Source: Streptomyces sp. 11x1 (lineage in GTDB: Bacteria > Actinomycetota > Actinomycetes > Streptomycetales > Streptomycetaceae). From it: a DNA stretch of 64,000 bases. Below the pieces are notes generated by a model. The model was given only the letters and a program-made list of their open reading frames with translations, ran no database searches and had not been told where the DNA came from. The stretch covers positions 5,109,001 to 5,173,000 of the forward strand of contig NZ_CP122458.1 of the NCBI RefSeq assembly GCF_032598905.1, given 5' to 3'. Positions 1 to 8,926 of the stretch are shown here, one piece after another; within the stretch, counting starts at the first letter, position 1; each line of letters opens with the position of its first letter. A program made the position numbers and the translations under genes.

Positions 1-606
1 CCGACCGACCGGCGGTGGATCCATCGAGGGCCCACCCCTCGGCCGTCCACCGGTGGGGCGTCCGTCTTTCCGCAGCGGACCCGGACCCATACACGGCAGG
101 AGAGTCGACAGCGACCGGCTCGCGGGTGGACCGGCCGACGCCACGCAGGCAGGGCGGTGCGCGGCGGCTGCGCCGCGGCGGGAGAACCGACGACCGGGGC
201 GGCGGGCAGGACGGCGGCAGGCAGCAGCGGGCCGCAGCAGCCGAGCGGTCGGCCACCGAAACATCAGCCACGGTCCCCCACACACAGACAGAGCGGCACC
301 AGTCGGCCAGCGACAGCGACAGCGTCTAGCGGTAATTCGGTGAGTACGCCATGTGAGGCCCCCTCGGGTGTGCTGTTCGGGTGAAAGCCCTGGGCGGCGG
401 CGGTCGCACGGGCTGTCCGGGGACACCTCCCTCAACCCCTCCCCCTCCCCAGAATCTCCACATTTCCGATATCGCGGCCGACGGCCCACCCCCTCTCATG
501 CCCCGTTCAGCCTGATTGGTGGCGGTTGGCACTTCATATGAATGCAGGCGTCGGCTTCGGGCACCGGGCTCCGTCGCCTCGGCAGGACTTCAGGGAGAAG
601 AGGGAC
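1..606. other. Region without a confidently assigned gene
   Basis: No recognisable protein is seen on either strand. One forward frame is open from the left edge to a TAG at 327-329 and encodes an Arg/Gln/Ser-rich tail (about 108 codons). It could be the disordered 3' end of a gene entering from the left, but it uses several codons rare in this genome (AGA, ACA, TCA, CCA) and matches no family I know. The stretch from about 330 to 600 probably holds the promoter of the SdrD-domain gene. No hairpin or clear promoter element was found. Confidence 0.4.
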
Positions 607-3267
607 GTGGTGAAGCGAAGAACACCGGGGGGTGTGGGTCTGGCCCTGGCCGTCACGGCGGCGCTGGTGGTCGGACTGGCCGGTGAGGCGGTCCCCGCCG
701 CCCCCGGCATCAGTGGCACCGCGGACCGCAGGGCGCCCGGCGACGGCAACGTGACCGTTCGGGTCGTCAACGAGTTGGACGCCGACGGGAAGTACGACCA
801 CGGTCAGGAGAAGGGCCGGGCCGGTGTGCGGGTCACGCTCACCGACGACCACGGCACCGTGGAGACCCGCACCACCAACGCGTACGGCGTCGCCTGGTTC
901 CAGCCGTCGGCCACCCCGCTGCGTGGCGGCAAGTACCGCGTCCAGGCCGACAACCCCGACTCCCGCACCCTCCAGCCGGCGATCGCGGGCCTCGGCGACG
1001 GACCGGGCGTCATGCGCAGCAGCATCGGTTTCGTGGATGTCTCCGGGGGCCGGCACACGACGTACACGACCGGCTTCTGGGAGCCGGGGGTCTACTGCCA
1101 GGAGAACCCGGACCTGGTGACCTGCAACCTGACGAAGGGCGACGCCCCCGACACCCACAACGGCCTGGTGCGGTTCGCGGGGAACTTCTCCGACACCCAC
1201 CCCGGCGGCACGGTCACCCGGCTCACCAACAACCAGCAGCAGGGCGCCGTGTTCGGCATCGGCAACGACCGGACCGGCAACACGTACATGGGCACGCTGG
1301 TCAAGCGCCACGCCGCGTACGGACCGGCGGGCGCGACCAACACGATCTACCGCCGCAACAGCGCCTCCGGGGTGAGCACCTTCGTCACCCTGCCGGGCCT
1401 GCTGACCGAGCACGACGAGGCCGACGACTGGCTGCGCGACAACCCGGTCTACAGCAGGGTCGGCCGCGAGGGCATCGGCGACGTCGACGTCTCCGGTGAC
1501 GGCCGGACCCTCTACGCGGTCAGCCTCAACGACTCCCGGCTGTACGCGGTGCCGATCCGCGGCACCGGCGACGGGGTCTACCCGGGCACCTACCGCTCGC
1601 ACGTCATCCCCCGGCCCAAGGAGTGCGCCGGCCACTGGCACCCGTACGGCATCGGCGTGCGCGGCGGCCGGGTGCTCGTCGGCGGGGTGTGCGGCGCGGA
1701 GAAGACCGTCACCAGGACCGCCCCGTGGGGCGACCCCTCCCAGGTCACCTCGCACGTCTACGAGTTCACCCGGGGTTCGTTCCGCGAGCTGTTCCGAACG
1801 GCGATGAACTACCCGCGCGGCTGCGCGTTCCGCTTCACCGGTACGCCCGCGACCGCCCCCCGCTGCTCGAAGCCCTCCGGCGTCGGCACCCCGCTGAGCG
1901 CCATGTGGGAGGCGTGGAACCAGCGCGTCCCCACCCCCGGCCGCCTCTCCTTCGTCTCCGCGCCGCAGCCGATCCTGTCCGACATCGAGATCGCGGACGA
2001 CGGCGACCTGATCCTCGGCTTCCGGGACCGGTTCGCCGACATGCAGGGCACGGCGACGTACCCCTTCAACGCCCCCCGGGTAAGCGCCAAGGTCAGGGCC
2101 GTCGCCGCCGGTGACGTGCTGCGGGTGTGCGCGACCGGTACGACGTACACGCTGGAGAACAACGCCCGCTGCGACGCGCTCCACGGCGCGCTCCCCAACA
2201 ACGACGAGGGGCCGGGTCACGGCGAGTTCTACGCCGACTCGACCATGCTCGCGGACGCCCACGAGGACCAGGTCACCCAGGGCGGCACGGCCCTCCTGCC
2301 GTACCGGAACAAGCTGTGGAGCACGGTCCACTCCCCGTTCGACGAGCACCCCTGGGAGCAGGGCGTACGCCGCTGGAACGCCACCAAGGGCAAGACCGAG
2401 GGCAACCTGCTGGTGCAGCGGACCTGGAGCGCCGACGCCGCGCAACGCGCCATGCTGTTCGGCGAGGGCAACGGCCTCGCCGACCTGGAGCTGATCTGCG
2501 ACCGGGCACCCGTCCAGGTCGGCAACCGCGTCTGGTTCGACACCGACGGCGACGGCGTCCAGGACCCGTCCGAGCCGCCGGTCAAGGGTGTGAAGGTGAC
2601 GCTCCGCCCGACGTCGTCACCCGGCCCCGACCTCGTCACGCGCACCGACGCGAACGGCGAGTACTACGTCGGCAGCCTGGACCGGGGCGGGCTGCGGCCG
2701 AACACCACCTACCGGGTCTCCTTCGACCACAGCGGCGTCGACACCAGCACGCTGCCGGGGCGGCCGAGCCGTGCCTTGCTCAAATGGGCGGTCAAGGGCG
2801 CCGGTTCGAGCCGTGCGATCGACTCCGACGTCGCCCCCTTCGGCCGGACCACGGTCCGCGTCGGCGACCCCGGCCATGTGAACCACACGGTCGACGCCGG
2901 GATCACCCAGTCGGTGCGGCTGACGCTCCTGAAGCTCGACAAGAAGAGCGGCAAGCCGCTGCCCGGTGCGGTGTTCGAGCTGTGGCAGGACACCAACGGG
3001 GTCCGCGGCCTGCAGCGCAGCGGCCCGAAGAAGGACCGGTTCGTCTACGACTGCGCCACCGCCCGCACCGGCCGCTGCTCCTTCGGCTCGCTGCTGCCCG
3101 GCACGTACCACCTGGTGGAGACGGACGTCCCCGAGGGCTACCTCAAGCCGAGGCGACCGGTCACCGGGCCGTACGTCCTCACCCCGCGGAACGCCTCCCA
3201 GGGGCAGGGGCTGTTGGTGAAGCTGTCCAACGCGCGGGGCGAGGCCTGCAAGGGCAAGAAGTGCTGA
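607..3267 (+). CDS. Secreted SdrD/SpaA-domain beta-propeller surface protein
   Basis: The protein has 886 residues. The start is the first GTG of a GTG-GTG-AAG pair, with AGGGAG at 592-597; a longer TTG reading frame lacks this spacing and places residues before the signal peptide. A Sec-type signal (KRR then a hydrophobic stretch ending near AAP) covers about residues 1-32. Residues 49-135 form a first Ig/transthyretin-like fold. A central part (about 175-630) with repeated 'VSGDGRTLYAVS' blocks looks like a beta-propeller. Residues 638-745 form an SdrD B-like domain (VGNRVWFDTDGDGVQDPSEP, a calcium-binding-type loop) and about 769-880 a SpaA/prealbumin-like domain (LKLDKKSGKPLPGAVFELW, then PGTYHLVET). 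There is no LPXTG motif and the tail ends GKKC, so sortase anchoring is not supported. The likely role is structural or adhesive at the cell surface. Confidence 0.85.
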   Translation: MVKRRTPGGVGLALAVTAALVVGLAGEAVPAAPGISGTADRRAPGDGNVTVRVVNELDADGKYDHGQEKGRAGVRVTLTDDHGTVETRTTNAYGVAWFQPSATPLRGGKYRVQADNPDSRTLQPAIAGLGDGPGVMRSSIGFVDVSGGRHTTYTTGFWEPGVYCQENPDLVTCNLTKGDAPDTHNGLVRFAGNFSDTHPGGTVTRLTNNQQQGAVFGIGNDRTGNTYMGTLVKRHAAYGPAGATNTIYRRNSASGVSTFVTLPGLLTEHDEADDWLRDNPVYSRVGREGIGDVDVSGDGRTLYAVSLNDSRLYAVPIRGTGDGVYPGTYRSHVIPRPKECAGHWHPYGIGVRGGRVLVGGVCGAEKTVTRTAPWGDPSQVTSHVYEFTRGSFRELFRTAMNYPRGCAFRFTGTPATAPRCSKPSGVGTPLSAMWEAWNQRVPTPGRLSFVSAPQPILSDIEIADDGDLILGFRDRFADMQGTATYPFNAPRVSAKVRAVAAGDVLRVCATGTTYTLENNARCDALHGALPNNDEGPGHGEFYADSTMLADAHEDQVTQGGTALLPYRNKLWSTVHSPFDEHPWEQGVRRWNATKGKTEGNLLVQRTWSADAAQRAMLFGEGNGLADLELICDRAPVQVGNRVWFDTDGDGVQDPSEPPVKGVKVTLRPTSSPGPDLVTRTDANGEYYVGSLDRGGLRPNTTYRVSFDHSGVDTSTLPGRPSRALLKWAVKGAGSSRAIDSDVAPFGRTTVRVGDPGHVNHTVDAGITQSVRLTLLKLDKKSGKPLPGAVFELWQDTNGVRGLQRSGPKKDRFVYDCATARTGRCSFGSLLPGTYHLVETDVPEGYLKPRRPVTGPYVLTPRNASQGQGLLVKLSNARGEACKGKKC

Positions 3268-3374
3268 CGCCGGTGCCCGTTCGGCCCAGCAGGACGTCTC
3301 CGGGGCGCACCGGATGCCGTATCTCTGGGAAGGGGTTCGGCGAGTGAGCGAGTGAGCCAGTACCGGAGGCCGCG

Positions 3375-4148
3375 TTGACCAGACGAAGGACACGGAAGGC
3401 CCGCAGGACGCAGAAGAGCCGGATACGCCGGGTACGTGTGGTCGCGGTGCTGTCGTCCGCCCTGGTGGGCTGGACGGCGGCACCCGCTGCCGAGGCGGTG
3501 CCCGCGCCGGAGTGCACGGCGCGGACCGGGCCCTACCAGTGGGACCTGGAACGTCACCTCAGGCTCCCGGCGGACGGCCGGCAGTCCACCGCCGACTGCG
3601 TGGCGATCCGTGCCTTCCAGCAGCGCACGGGCGTGCAGCCGGCCGACGGCTACGCGGGCCTCGCCACCTACCGCACGATGCTGGTGGTGCAGGCCCGCGC
3701 CGACCCCAACGCGGCCGGGAAGTGTCCGGTGCGCACGTACCAGGTGACGTGCGTGGACCTCGACCGCCAGCTGGTGTGGGTGCAGCAGGGTAAGCAGGTG
3801 ATCTACCCGCCGGTGCCCGCGCGCACCGGCAAGGACGGCGAGGAGACCCGCACCGGCTGGCACACGGTCTACTGGAAGCACCGCGACCATTTCTCCGACC
3901 TGTACAACAACGCCCCGATGCCGTTCGCCCAGTTCTTCAACGACGGGCAGGCCTTCCACGGCGTCCTCGACGACCTCTTCCGGGGCGGCTCCCACGGCTG
4001 CGTGAACCTCCGCTACGCCGACGCCGAACGCCTGTGGCGCATCATGCACGAGGACGACGCCGTCTACATCTGGGGCGCCAAGCCGGGCACCTGGCGCTCA
4101 CTGGGCCCGCCGCCCGAGGCGCCCGCACCCGAACCCGCACAGGGCTGA
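3375..4148 (+). CDS. Secreted L,D-transpeptidase (YkuD) with PG-binding-like domain
   Basis: The protein has 257 residues and starts at TTG with CCGGAGG at 3363-3369. An Arg-rich N-terminus leads a signal peptide ending near residue 41. Residues 45-105 look like a peptidoglycan-binding helical domain (WDLERHLRLPADGRQ, then IRAFQQRTGVQPADGYAGLATY). Residues 118-235 form a YkuD catalytic domain with H195-G196 and the signature S206-H207-G208-C209-V-N. C209 is the expected nucleophile that forms 3-3 peptidoglycan cross-links. All key residues are present, so it is predicted active, unlike the YkuD-like domain in the gene at 7334-8308. It follows the SdrD-domain gene by 107 nt on the same strand. 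Confidence 0.88.
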   Translation: MTRRRTRKARRTQKSRIRRVRVVAVLSSALVGWTAAPAAEAVPAPECTARTGPYQWDLERHLRLPADGRQSTADCVAIRAFQQRTGVQPADGYAGLATYRTMLVVQARADPNAAGKCPVRTYQVTCVDLDRQLVWVQQGKQVIYPPVPARTGKDGEETRTGWHTVYWKHRDHFSDLYNNAPMPFAQFFNDGQAFHGVLDDLFRGGSHGCVNLRYADAERLWRIMHEDDAVYIWGAKPGTWRSLGPPPEAPAPEPAQG

Positions 4149-4173
4149 GCCCGCGCGGCACCCCCGGCCGGGA

Positions 4174-4344
4174 TCAGCCGTGGATGATCGAGGCGGTCCA
4201 GGTTCTCTTGGCCGTCAGCTTCGCCGGCAGCTTCGACGCGCCGGCGTCGTCCGCCGACTCCGCCGGGGCCGGGACCGCGAGGGGCCGTCGCTCCCCCGGG
4301 GCCCACCGCTGTGACGTGCCCGTGTCATTACGGGGGTGCTTCAT
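4174..4344 (-). CDS. Candidate 56-residue small protein
   Basis: This ORF lies in the otherwise gene-free 4149-4524 interval, convergent with the L,D-transpeptidase gene. It would encode 56 residues, polar and Pro/Ala-rich at first and ending in a basic/aromatic tail (LTAKRTWTASIIHG). About 51 of 56 third positions are G or C, which matches real genes here. Against it, no Shine-Dalgarno sequence precedes the ATG, so it would need leaderless or weak initiation, or a longer start. No family is recognised. The leader-plus-distinct-tail layout resembles a precursor peptide, but no modification enzymes are adjacent. Nothing else was recognised in 4345-4524 apart from the AGGAG of the next gene. 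Confidence 0.35.
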   Translation of the reverse strand: MKHPRNDTGTSQRWAPGERRPLAVPAPAESADDAGASKLPAKLTAKRTWTASIIHG

Positions 4345-4524
4345 GTCAGTAGCGGGCGCTAAGTTGGGGGTAGATCGCCGCCGCACCCGGGGCACGGGGC
4401 TCTGTCGGGAAAGCGGCATCGGGAAGGGCCGACCAGTGAAATGGGCGGAGGGACCCGACCGCGGGCCTCTTCCCCGCCCGCACCACGACGCACCGCAGTA
4501 CATGACCTCCGCAGGAGTTGACGG

Positions 4525-5037
4525 ATGAGACGCCCTTCCCGGCGTGCCCGGATCGCGATCGGGGCGGCCGTGGGCGCGGCGGTGGTCGCCGGACTGCTCG
4601 TGGCCCGGGAGGTCTCCTCACCGGCCCTGGACCTACGGCCGGCCGCCCGCGCCGGGGACCCGGCCTGCACCCGGATCGCCGACCACTACCCCGACCGGGT
4701 CGCGGGCGAGTCCCGCGACCCCGTCTCCGTCACCGGTGTGACGTCCTGGGGCAACGGGGGCGTGGTGCTGCGCTGCGGCCTGGAACCGCCGGCCGAGACC
4801 GTCGACCCGTGCGTCGAGGTCGACGGCGTCGACTGGGTGTTCCGGGAGGACCGCTCCACCGGCTCCGGCTATCGCGTCCTCATCACCTACGGCCGTGACC
4901 CGGCCGTCCAGGCCTTCGTCGACGACCGGATCACGGCGATCGACGGCGTCCTGGTGGACCTCAGCGACGTGGTGAGACCGATCGAGCGGGCGCCGGACGA
5001 CGAGTGCGTGGCCGCCGCCGACGCCGCACCGCGCTGA
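4525..5037 (+). CDS. DUF3515 membrane-anchored protein
   Basis: The protein has 170 residues and an ATG start after CGCAGGAG. A short basic N-terminus (RRPSRRAR) precedes one transmembrane helix at about residues 9-28, followed by an extracytoplasmic domain. The motif around VTSWGNGGVVLRCGLEPP is characteristic of DUF3515, an actinobacterial family of small secreted or anchored proteins of unknown function. The family's usual context, near a D-Ala-D-Ala ligase or thiamine-monophosphate kinase, is not present, so this is probably a paralogue. The gene stands alone and is convergent with the membrane-protein gene that ends at 5058. Confidence 0.75.
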   Translation: MRRPSRRARIAIGAAVGAAVVAGLLVAREVSSPALDLRPAARAGDPACTRIADHYPDRVAGESRDPVSVTGVTSWGNGGVVLRCGLEPPAETVDPCVEVDGVDWVFREDRSTGSGYRVLITYGRDPAVQAFVDDRITAIDGVLVDLSDVVRPIERAPDDECVAAADAAPR

Positions 5038-5057
5038 CGGCTCCGGCGCGGCCGTCG

Positions 5058-5516
5058 TCAGACCACGCGGGGGCCACCGCTCAGGCTGCCCGAGGGGGCC
5101 GTCGGCACCAGGCGGTCGTAGCGCCAGGCGCACAGGCCAAGCGTCATCAGAAACTGCAGGTCGAGGAGGGCGACAGTCATCATCACGAAGGCCCAGTCCA
5201 CCGCGTCGGCCGGTCCGGAGCCCGCCCACAACCCGGTCGCCACCAGGGTCAGCAGATACAGGACCGCGTAGACCGACGTGTCGATCGTCGCGGTGCGCCA
5301 GCGCGACAGGGCGGGAAGCGTCTTGCGGACCACCGTCAGCACGGGCACCGCCACCAGCGGGAAGAGCAGTCCCCCGCCGTCGACCAGCCCGAGAGCGGCG
5401 TCGTCGGGCGATGTGTCCCCTCCGGTCCCCACGTTCAGCACGACCAGCCCCCACAGCCATGAGGGAAGGGTCACCACGGCCGCGTACTCCACCGCTCTGC
5501 GCCAAGGCGTGATCAT
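5058..5516 (-). CDS. Small multi-pass membrane protein
   Basis: The protein has 152 residues. The ATG at 5516 is chosen over an upstream ATG because GAGGAG sits 5 nt before it. About four hydrophobic segments are visible (starting near AAVVTLPSWLWGLVVL, GLLFPLVAVPVLTV, VYAVLYLLTLVATGLW and FVMMTVALLDLQFLMTL). No catalytic or transport motif is seen and I do not recognise the family. It is divergent from the TlpA-like gene with 120 nt between them, so the two may share regulatory sequence. Confidence 0.65.
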   Translation of the reverse strand: MITPWRRAVEYAAVVTLPSWLWGLVVLNVGTGGDTSPDDAALGLVDGGGLLFPLVAVPVLTVVRKTLPALSRWRTATIDTSVYAVLYLLTLVATGLWAGSGPADAVDWAFVMMTVALLDLQFLMTLGLCAWRYDRLVPTAPSGSLSGGPRVV

Positions 5517-5636
5517 CTGCGCTCCTCGCATCCCCGTACGTCACCGGCGGTCAACCGGTGACCACAGCAGTGTCCCAGCCGCCTCCGCGGGGCCGATCGG
5601 CAGGCTCCCCGGGGGAGTTGCCTAAGCTGTACGGCG

Positions 5637-6272
5637 ATGAAGACGAAACCCCGTGCGGTCCTGTGCGTGGTCGTGGCCGGGCTCGCGATGACGGGCTGTG
5701 CCACGCCGAAGCCGCTGCCGACCGACGTGGAACAGGGCGAACGGGCCGGAGGTGCCGGGCAGTCGGGGCGGTCAGGGCAGTCGGGGAACGCCCGACTGGC
5801 AGGTGGGGGCGGGCTGTTCAAGAGCATCCCCGTCGGCGAGCGGCCCGCCGCGCCCGACTTCGCCGGCGACAGCGTCGACGGCGGATCCGTCCGGCTCTCC
5901 GACTACCGGGGTCAGGTCGTCGTCGTGAACGCCTGGGCCTCCACCTGCGGGCCCTGCCGGGTCGAGTCACCCGATCTCGACCGTGCGCAGCGGGAGTTGA
6001 AGGGGCGGGACGTCCAGGTTCTGGGCGTCAGCATGGACGTGTCCCGGCCGAACGCGCTCGCCTTCCAGCGGGACCTCGCCCTGTCCTACCCGAGCCTGCA
6101 CGACCCCGGCGGCAAGCAGTTCCTGAAGCTGCCGAACGGTCTCGTGAACCCGCGGATCCTCCCCTTCACCCTCTTCGTCGACCGCGCGGGCCGGATCGCC
6201 GGGGCGGTGCAGAGCACGGTGACGGAGGAGGACGTGCGGAGCGTGGTCACGCCGATGCTGGAGGAGGGGTAG
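5637..6272 (+). CDS. TlpA/ResA-like thioredoxin-fold lipoprotein
   Basis: The protein has 211 residues. A lipobox (LAMTGC, lipidated C21) follows a short hydrophobic signal. A Gly/Gln/Ser linker spans about residues 34-60. The redoxin domain (about 63-205) has the active site WASTCGPCR, with C104 and C107, and a cis-Pro region at ILPFTLFVDRAGRI. It is an AhpC/TSA-TlpA family thiol-disulfide protein, anchored outside the membrane and probably reducing disulfides in exported proteins such as apocytochromes. No cytochrome maturation genes are in the window, so the partner is unknown. Its 3' end overlaps the next, convergent gene by 26 nt. Confidence 0.85.
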   Translation: MKTKPRAVLCVVVAGLAMTGCATPKPLPTDVEQGERAGGAGQSGRSGQSGNARLAGGGGLFKSIPVGERPAAPDFAGDSVDGGSVRLSDYRGQVVVVNAWASTCGPCRVESPDLDRAQRELKGRDVQVLGVSMDVSRPNALAFQRDLALSYPSLHDPGGKQFLKLPNGLVNPRILPFTLFVDRAGRIAGAVQSTVTEEDVRSVVTPMLEEG

Positions 6273-7197
6273 GGGAGGCGGCGAGGACTTCGGTGCGGGC
6301 GGTGGACCGGCCCCGGGCCTCGTCCGAGGAGCCCTGTTCGGCGTCCGTGGACTGCTCCCGCTGCTCGGTGTCCTTCTTCGGCTTCGGGTCCTTCTTCCCC
6401 TTCTTCTCTGCCTTCTTCTCGTCCTTCTTCGCCGCATGTTCGTTCAGGAGGCTCTGGAGGCGTTTGATGCCGGCCTGCGCCGCCTCGGTGGTGGCGGTGT
6501 CGTCGATGCCGTAGAGGCCGCCGTGGGTGAGCAGGGCGGCGGTGTCGCCGACGCGTACGGTCGCGAGGTCGAGGGTGAGCGCGGTCTCCTCGCCCTCCAG
6601 GTCACCGCTGACGATCAGCCGCAGGCCCTGGCGGGCGTCACCGAGGTCGCCCGGCAGGTCGACGGGGCTGACCTCGGCGCCGTACTCCCGGCCCTGGACA
6701 CCGGCGATGGCGAACTCCTGGCAGCTGCCGACGAGTTGGCCCAGGCGGCGGAGGCGAGCGTCGACGTCGGCCTTGTCGTACGCGCCGACCTGGTAGCGCA
6801 GTTGGGCGCCGTACTCGTAGTCGTCGAAGCCGGTGACGGCCGTGCCGCCCCTGGGCTCGCCGAGGACGTCCTCGGCGTAGACCGCGTCGAGGAGTGCCTG
6901 GCACTCGGGGCGGTCGGTGCGGCCCTTGAGGAGGCCGTCCCGCCAGGTCGCCGCGCCCTGGGTGCCGGACCAGGTGTCACCGAGATCGTCCTGGCGCAGC
7001 AGGGCGCTGCGGGCCCGTGCGTCGGTGAGAGCGGGGGCCGCCGGGGCGGTGGGCGAGGCGGAGGTGGTGGTCTCCTCGACGGAGGCGGCCTCGGGGAAGC
7101 CGCGGGGGTGCCCGGGGTCGTCCACGACACAGGCCGTCGTCCCAGCGAGCATCCCGAGGGCCATGACCCGGGCGAGAACACGGAACGGACGACGCAT
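6247..7197 (-). CDS. Putative lipoprotein with charged C-terminal tail
   Basis: The protein has 316 residues. The ATG at 7197 follows GGGAGGC; longer upstream frames run into the neighbouring gene. The N-terminus (basic residues, then MALGMLAGTTAC) looks like a lipoprotein signal with Cys at 23, although the residues before it fit the lipobox poorly. The middle (about 55-245) begins ALLRQDDLGDTWSG and is a soluble domain of the type seen in PknH-like sensor lipoproteins, though I cannot assign it firmly. The tail has a Lys/Glu coiled stretch (KKDEKKAEKKGKKDPKPKKD) and then Ser/Thr/Pro-rich sequence. It lies 136 nt downstream of the sigma/anti-sigma pair on the same strand and may belong to that regulon. 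Confidence 0.65.
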   Translation of the reverse strand: MRRPFRVLARVMALGMLAGTTACVVDDPGHPRGFPEAASVEETTTSASPTAPAAPALTDARARSALLRQDDLGDTWSGTQGAATWRDGLLKGRTDRPECQALLDAVYAEDVLGEPRGGTAVTGFDDYEYGAQLRYQVGAYDKADVDARLRRLGQLVGSCQEFAIAGVQGREYGAEVSPVDLPGDLGDARQGLRLIVSGDLEGEETALTLDLATVRVGDTAALLTHGGLYGIDDTATTEAAQAGIKRLQSLLNEHAAKKDEKKAEKKGKKDPKPKKDTEQREQSTDAEQGSSDEARGRSTARTEVLAASPTPPPASA

Positions 7198-7333
7198 GGC
7201 GGAGCCTCCCGAGAGCACGACGTTGCCGTTCCACGCCAACACCGCTCGGGCCCGCCCACCAGCGCTCGCGGCCGTACGGGTGAGGTGGTCCCCCGGACAG
7301 CGGCAGGGGCCCCTCAGGTACGGGGCCGCCCGG

Positions 7334-8308
7334 TCACCCGAGGGACGTGAACGTGGGAGAGGCGGAGGGAGTGGGAGCCATCGAGGGCGGGGGCGAGGTC
7401 GTGCCCCGGATCTCCACGATCGCGCCCTCGGTGAGGCGGCCGTACAGCCAACGGGCGTCCGTGGTGCGCAGGCCGATCCAGCCGGGGTTGGTGTCCTGGT
7501 TGCCGGGGGCCTTCTCGTCGGCGGAGAGGGCGGCGATCCAGAGCACGCCGGTGGCCGGGCCCCGTGTGGGAGCGTCGCTCGTCCGCTTCTCGGCGCCGGT
7601 TCCGGCGGCGGGTTCGCTCGGGTCGGTCGGTCCGCTCGGGTCGGTCCGGTCGGTCGGGTCTGCCGTGGCGGCCTCGTCGGTCCCGTCGGTCGCGTCGGTC
7701 CCAGCGGCTCTGTCTGTCCCGTCAGTCCCATCGGTCCCGGGGGTCACGTCGGTCACGTCCGGTGTGACGCCGGCGGCGGGCCCATCGGTCGTTTCACCGC
7801 CGTTCGACTCGCCCGTGGCACCCGTCGCCACCGGGGACAGTTCCAGGACCCACGCCAGCTTCTCGCCGGACTCGTCGCCGGGGCCGGGCGTCGAGTAGCT
7901 CACGACCTTGATGTCGGCCTTGGCGGTGACGGTCATCAGGCCGGTCGGGGTCGGTGTCGCCGGTCTGCCCGCCGAGATGGGCAGTTCGCGGCCGTCGACG
8001 GTGATGACGCGGCGGGAGAGGTCCACCGTGGCGTCGGCCGCCTCGGCCACCTCGGCCACCTCGGCCGTCGCGCTCGGCGGGATGCTCGCGGTGGCCGACG
8101 GGCGCTGCTCGGTGCCGTGCGAGACGGCGTTCAGGATGAGGACGGCGGCCAGGCCCGCCGCCGCACAACCGCCCGCGACCGCTGCGGTCGTACGGCGCCG
8201 TCGACGACGCCGTCCGGCGGTGGCGCGTACCTCGGCGCCGGACCCCGGCGGCAGGTGCTCGGCGGACTCGGCCAACTCGCGCAGTCGGACGGTGAGTTCA
8301 TCGGACAC
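7334..8308 (-). CDS. Membrane anti-sigma-like protein with degenerate YkuD domain
   Basis: The protein has 324 residues. The GTG at 8308 follows AAGGAGG; its first codons overlap the end of the sigma-factor gene by 11 nt, so the two are translationally coupled. Residues 1-30 are a short cytoplasmic segment (ELTVRLRELAESAEHLPPG), followed by a run of seven Arg and one transmembrane helix (about 41-60). The outside part resembles an L,D-transpeptidase domain: a 'PTPTGLMTV' strand, and near the end N274-P-G-W277-I-G-L then TTDARWLYGRLTEGAIVEI. This aligns with the usual SHGCIRL...DARWLYDR.P.GTPV, so the catalytic His and Cys are replaced by Pro and Trp. A Thr/Asp/Gly low-complexity insert (TDGTDGTD) splits the domain. 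It is likely a binding-only sensor for cell-wall state. Confidence 0.7.
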   Translation of the reverse strand: MSDELTVRLRELAESAEHLPPGSGAEVRATAGRRRRRRRTTAAVAGGCAAAGLAAVLILNAVSHGTEQRPSATASIPPSATAEVAEVAEAADATVDLSRRVITVDGRELPISAGRPATPTPTGLMTVTAKADIKVVSYSTPGPGDESGEKLAWVLELSPVATGATGESNGGETTDGPAAGVTPDVTDVTPGTDGTDGTDRAAGTDATDGTDEAATADPTDRTDPSGPTDPSEPAAGTGAEKRTSDAPTRGPATGVLWIAALSADEKAPGNQDTNPGWIGLRTTDARWLYGRLTEGAIVEIRGTTSPPPSMAPTPSASPTFTSLG

Positions 8309-8837
8309 GGCCGTCCTCCTTCGCACCCTCGCCGGGGGCCAGTTCGCGCGCCAGCGCCGCCCGGCCACGGGACAGCCGGGCCTTGACCGTGCCCACCGGG
8401 GCGCCGGTCTCGGAGGCTACCTCCTCGACACTCAAGTCGCACAGATGGTGCAGAACCACTGCCATCCGCTGGGCCTCCGGAATCCTGCGCAACGCCTCGA
8501 CCAGCACCGCCCGCTCGGGATCGGGGCCCGGCGCGTGCTCCGGGGGCGGCTCGCGGCGCACCAGCTCCAGCCAGCGGCGCGCCCGGCGCCACCGGCTCAC
8601 CGCGAGCCGCATCGCCACGGTCCTGATCCACGCCTCGGGCGCCCCCTCGGCGAGGAAGTCCCGCCGTCGGTCCCAGGCCCGTACGAAGGCCTCCTGCACC
8701 ACGTCCTGCGCCTCGCCGTGGTCCCCGGTGAAGGCGTAGAGCTGGCCGGTCAGTCGGGGGAACGCGGTGGCGTAGAACGCGTCGAACTCTTCCTCGGTCA
8801 TGCCCCCGCCGTTGTCCGAAGTCCCGTGCATCGCCAT
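8298..8837 (-). CDS. ECF RNA polymerase sigma factor (SigE-like group)
   Basis: The protein has about 179 residues. I chose ATG 8837; ATG 8831 or 8801 (MTEEEFDAFY) are also possible, and none has a strong ribosome-binding site. Region 2 runs from FDAFYATAFPRLTGQLYAF through DVVQEAFVRAWDRR to AWIRTVAMRLAVSRWRR. Region 4 has ALRRIPEAQRMAVVLHHLC and the helix-turn-helix SVEEVASETGAPVGTVKARL. No extra C-terminal domain is present. The downstream partner is a membrane protein with cell-wall-type domain features, so the predicted regulon is envelope stress. The gene is divergent from the Ig-domain lipoprotein gene (90 nt between starts), where an autoregulated promoter would be expected. Confidence 0.88.
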   Translation of the reverse strand: MAMHGTSDNGGGMTEEEFDAFYATAFPRLTGQLYAFTGDHGEAQDVVQEAFVRAWDRRRDFLAEGAPEAWIRTVAMRLAVSRWRRARRWLELVRREPPPEHAPGPDPERAVLVEALRRIPEAQRMAVVLHHLCDLSVEEVASETGAPVGTVKARLSRGRAALARELAPGEGAKEDGRVR

Positions 8838-8926
8838 GCAACCCGGTCGCCCCCGTCGTGCGTACAGGTCTCGAACGTACGCCGCAGCCCATCGAAACAC
8901 ATCGCCGTCAGCGACTGGGGGAGACC

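Noticed and set aside
496..2445. A 649-codon open frame opposite the SdrD-domain gene
   Set aside because: It shows no domain pattern or start signal, and the forward strand has recognisable domains throughout.
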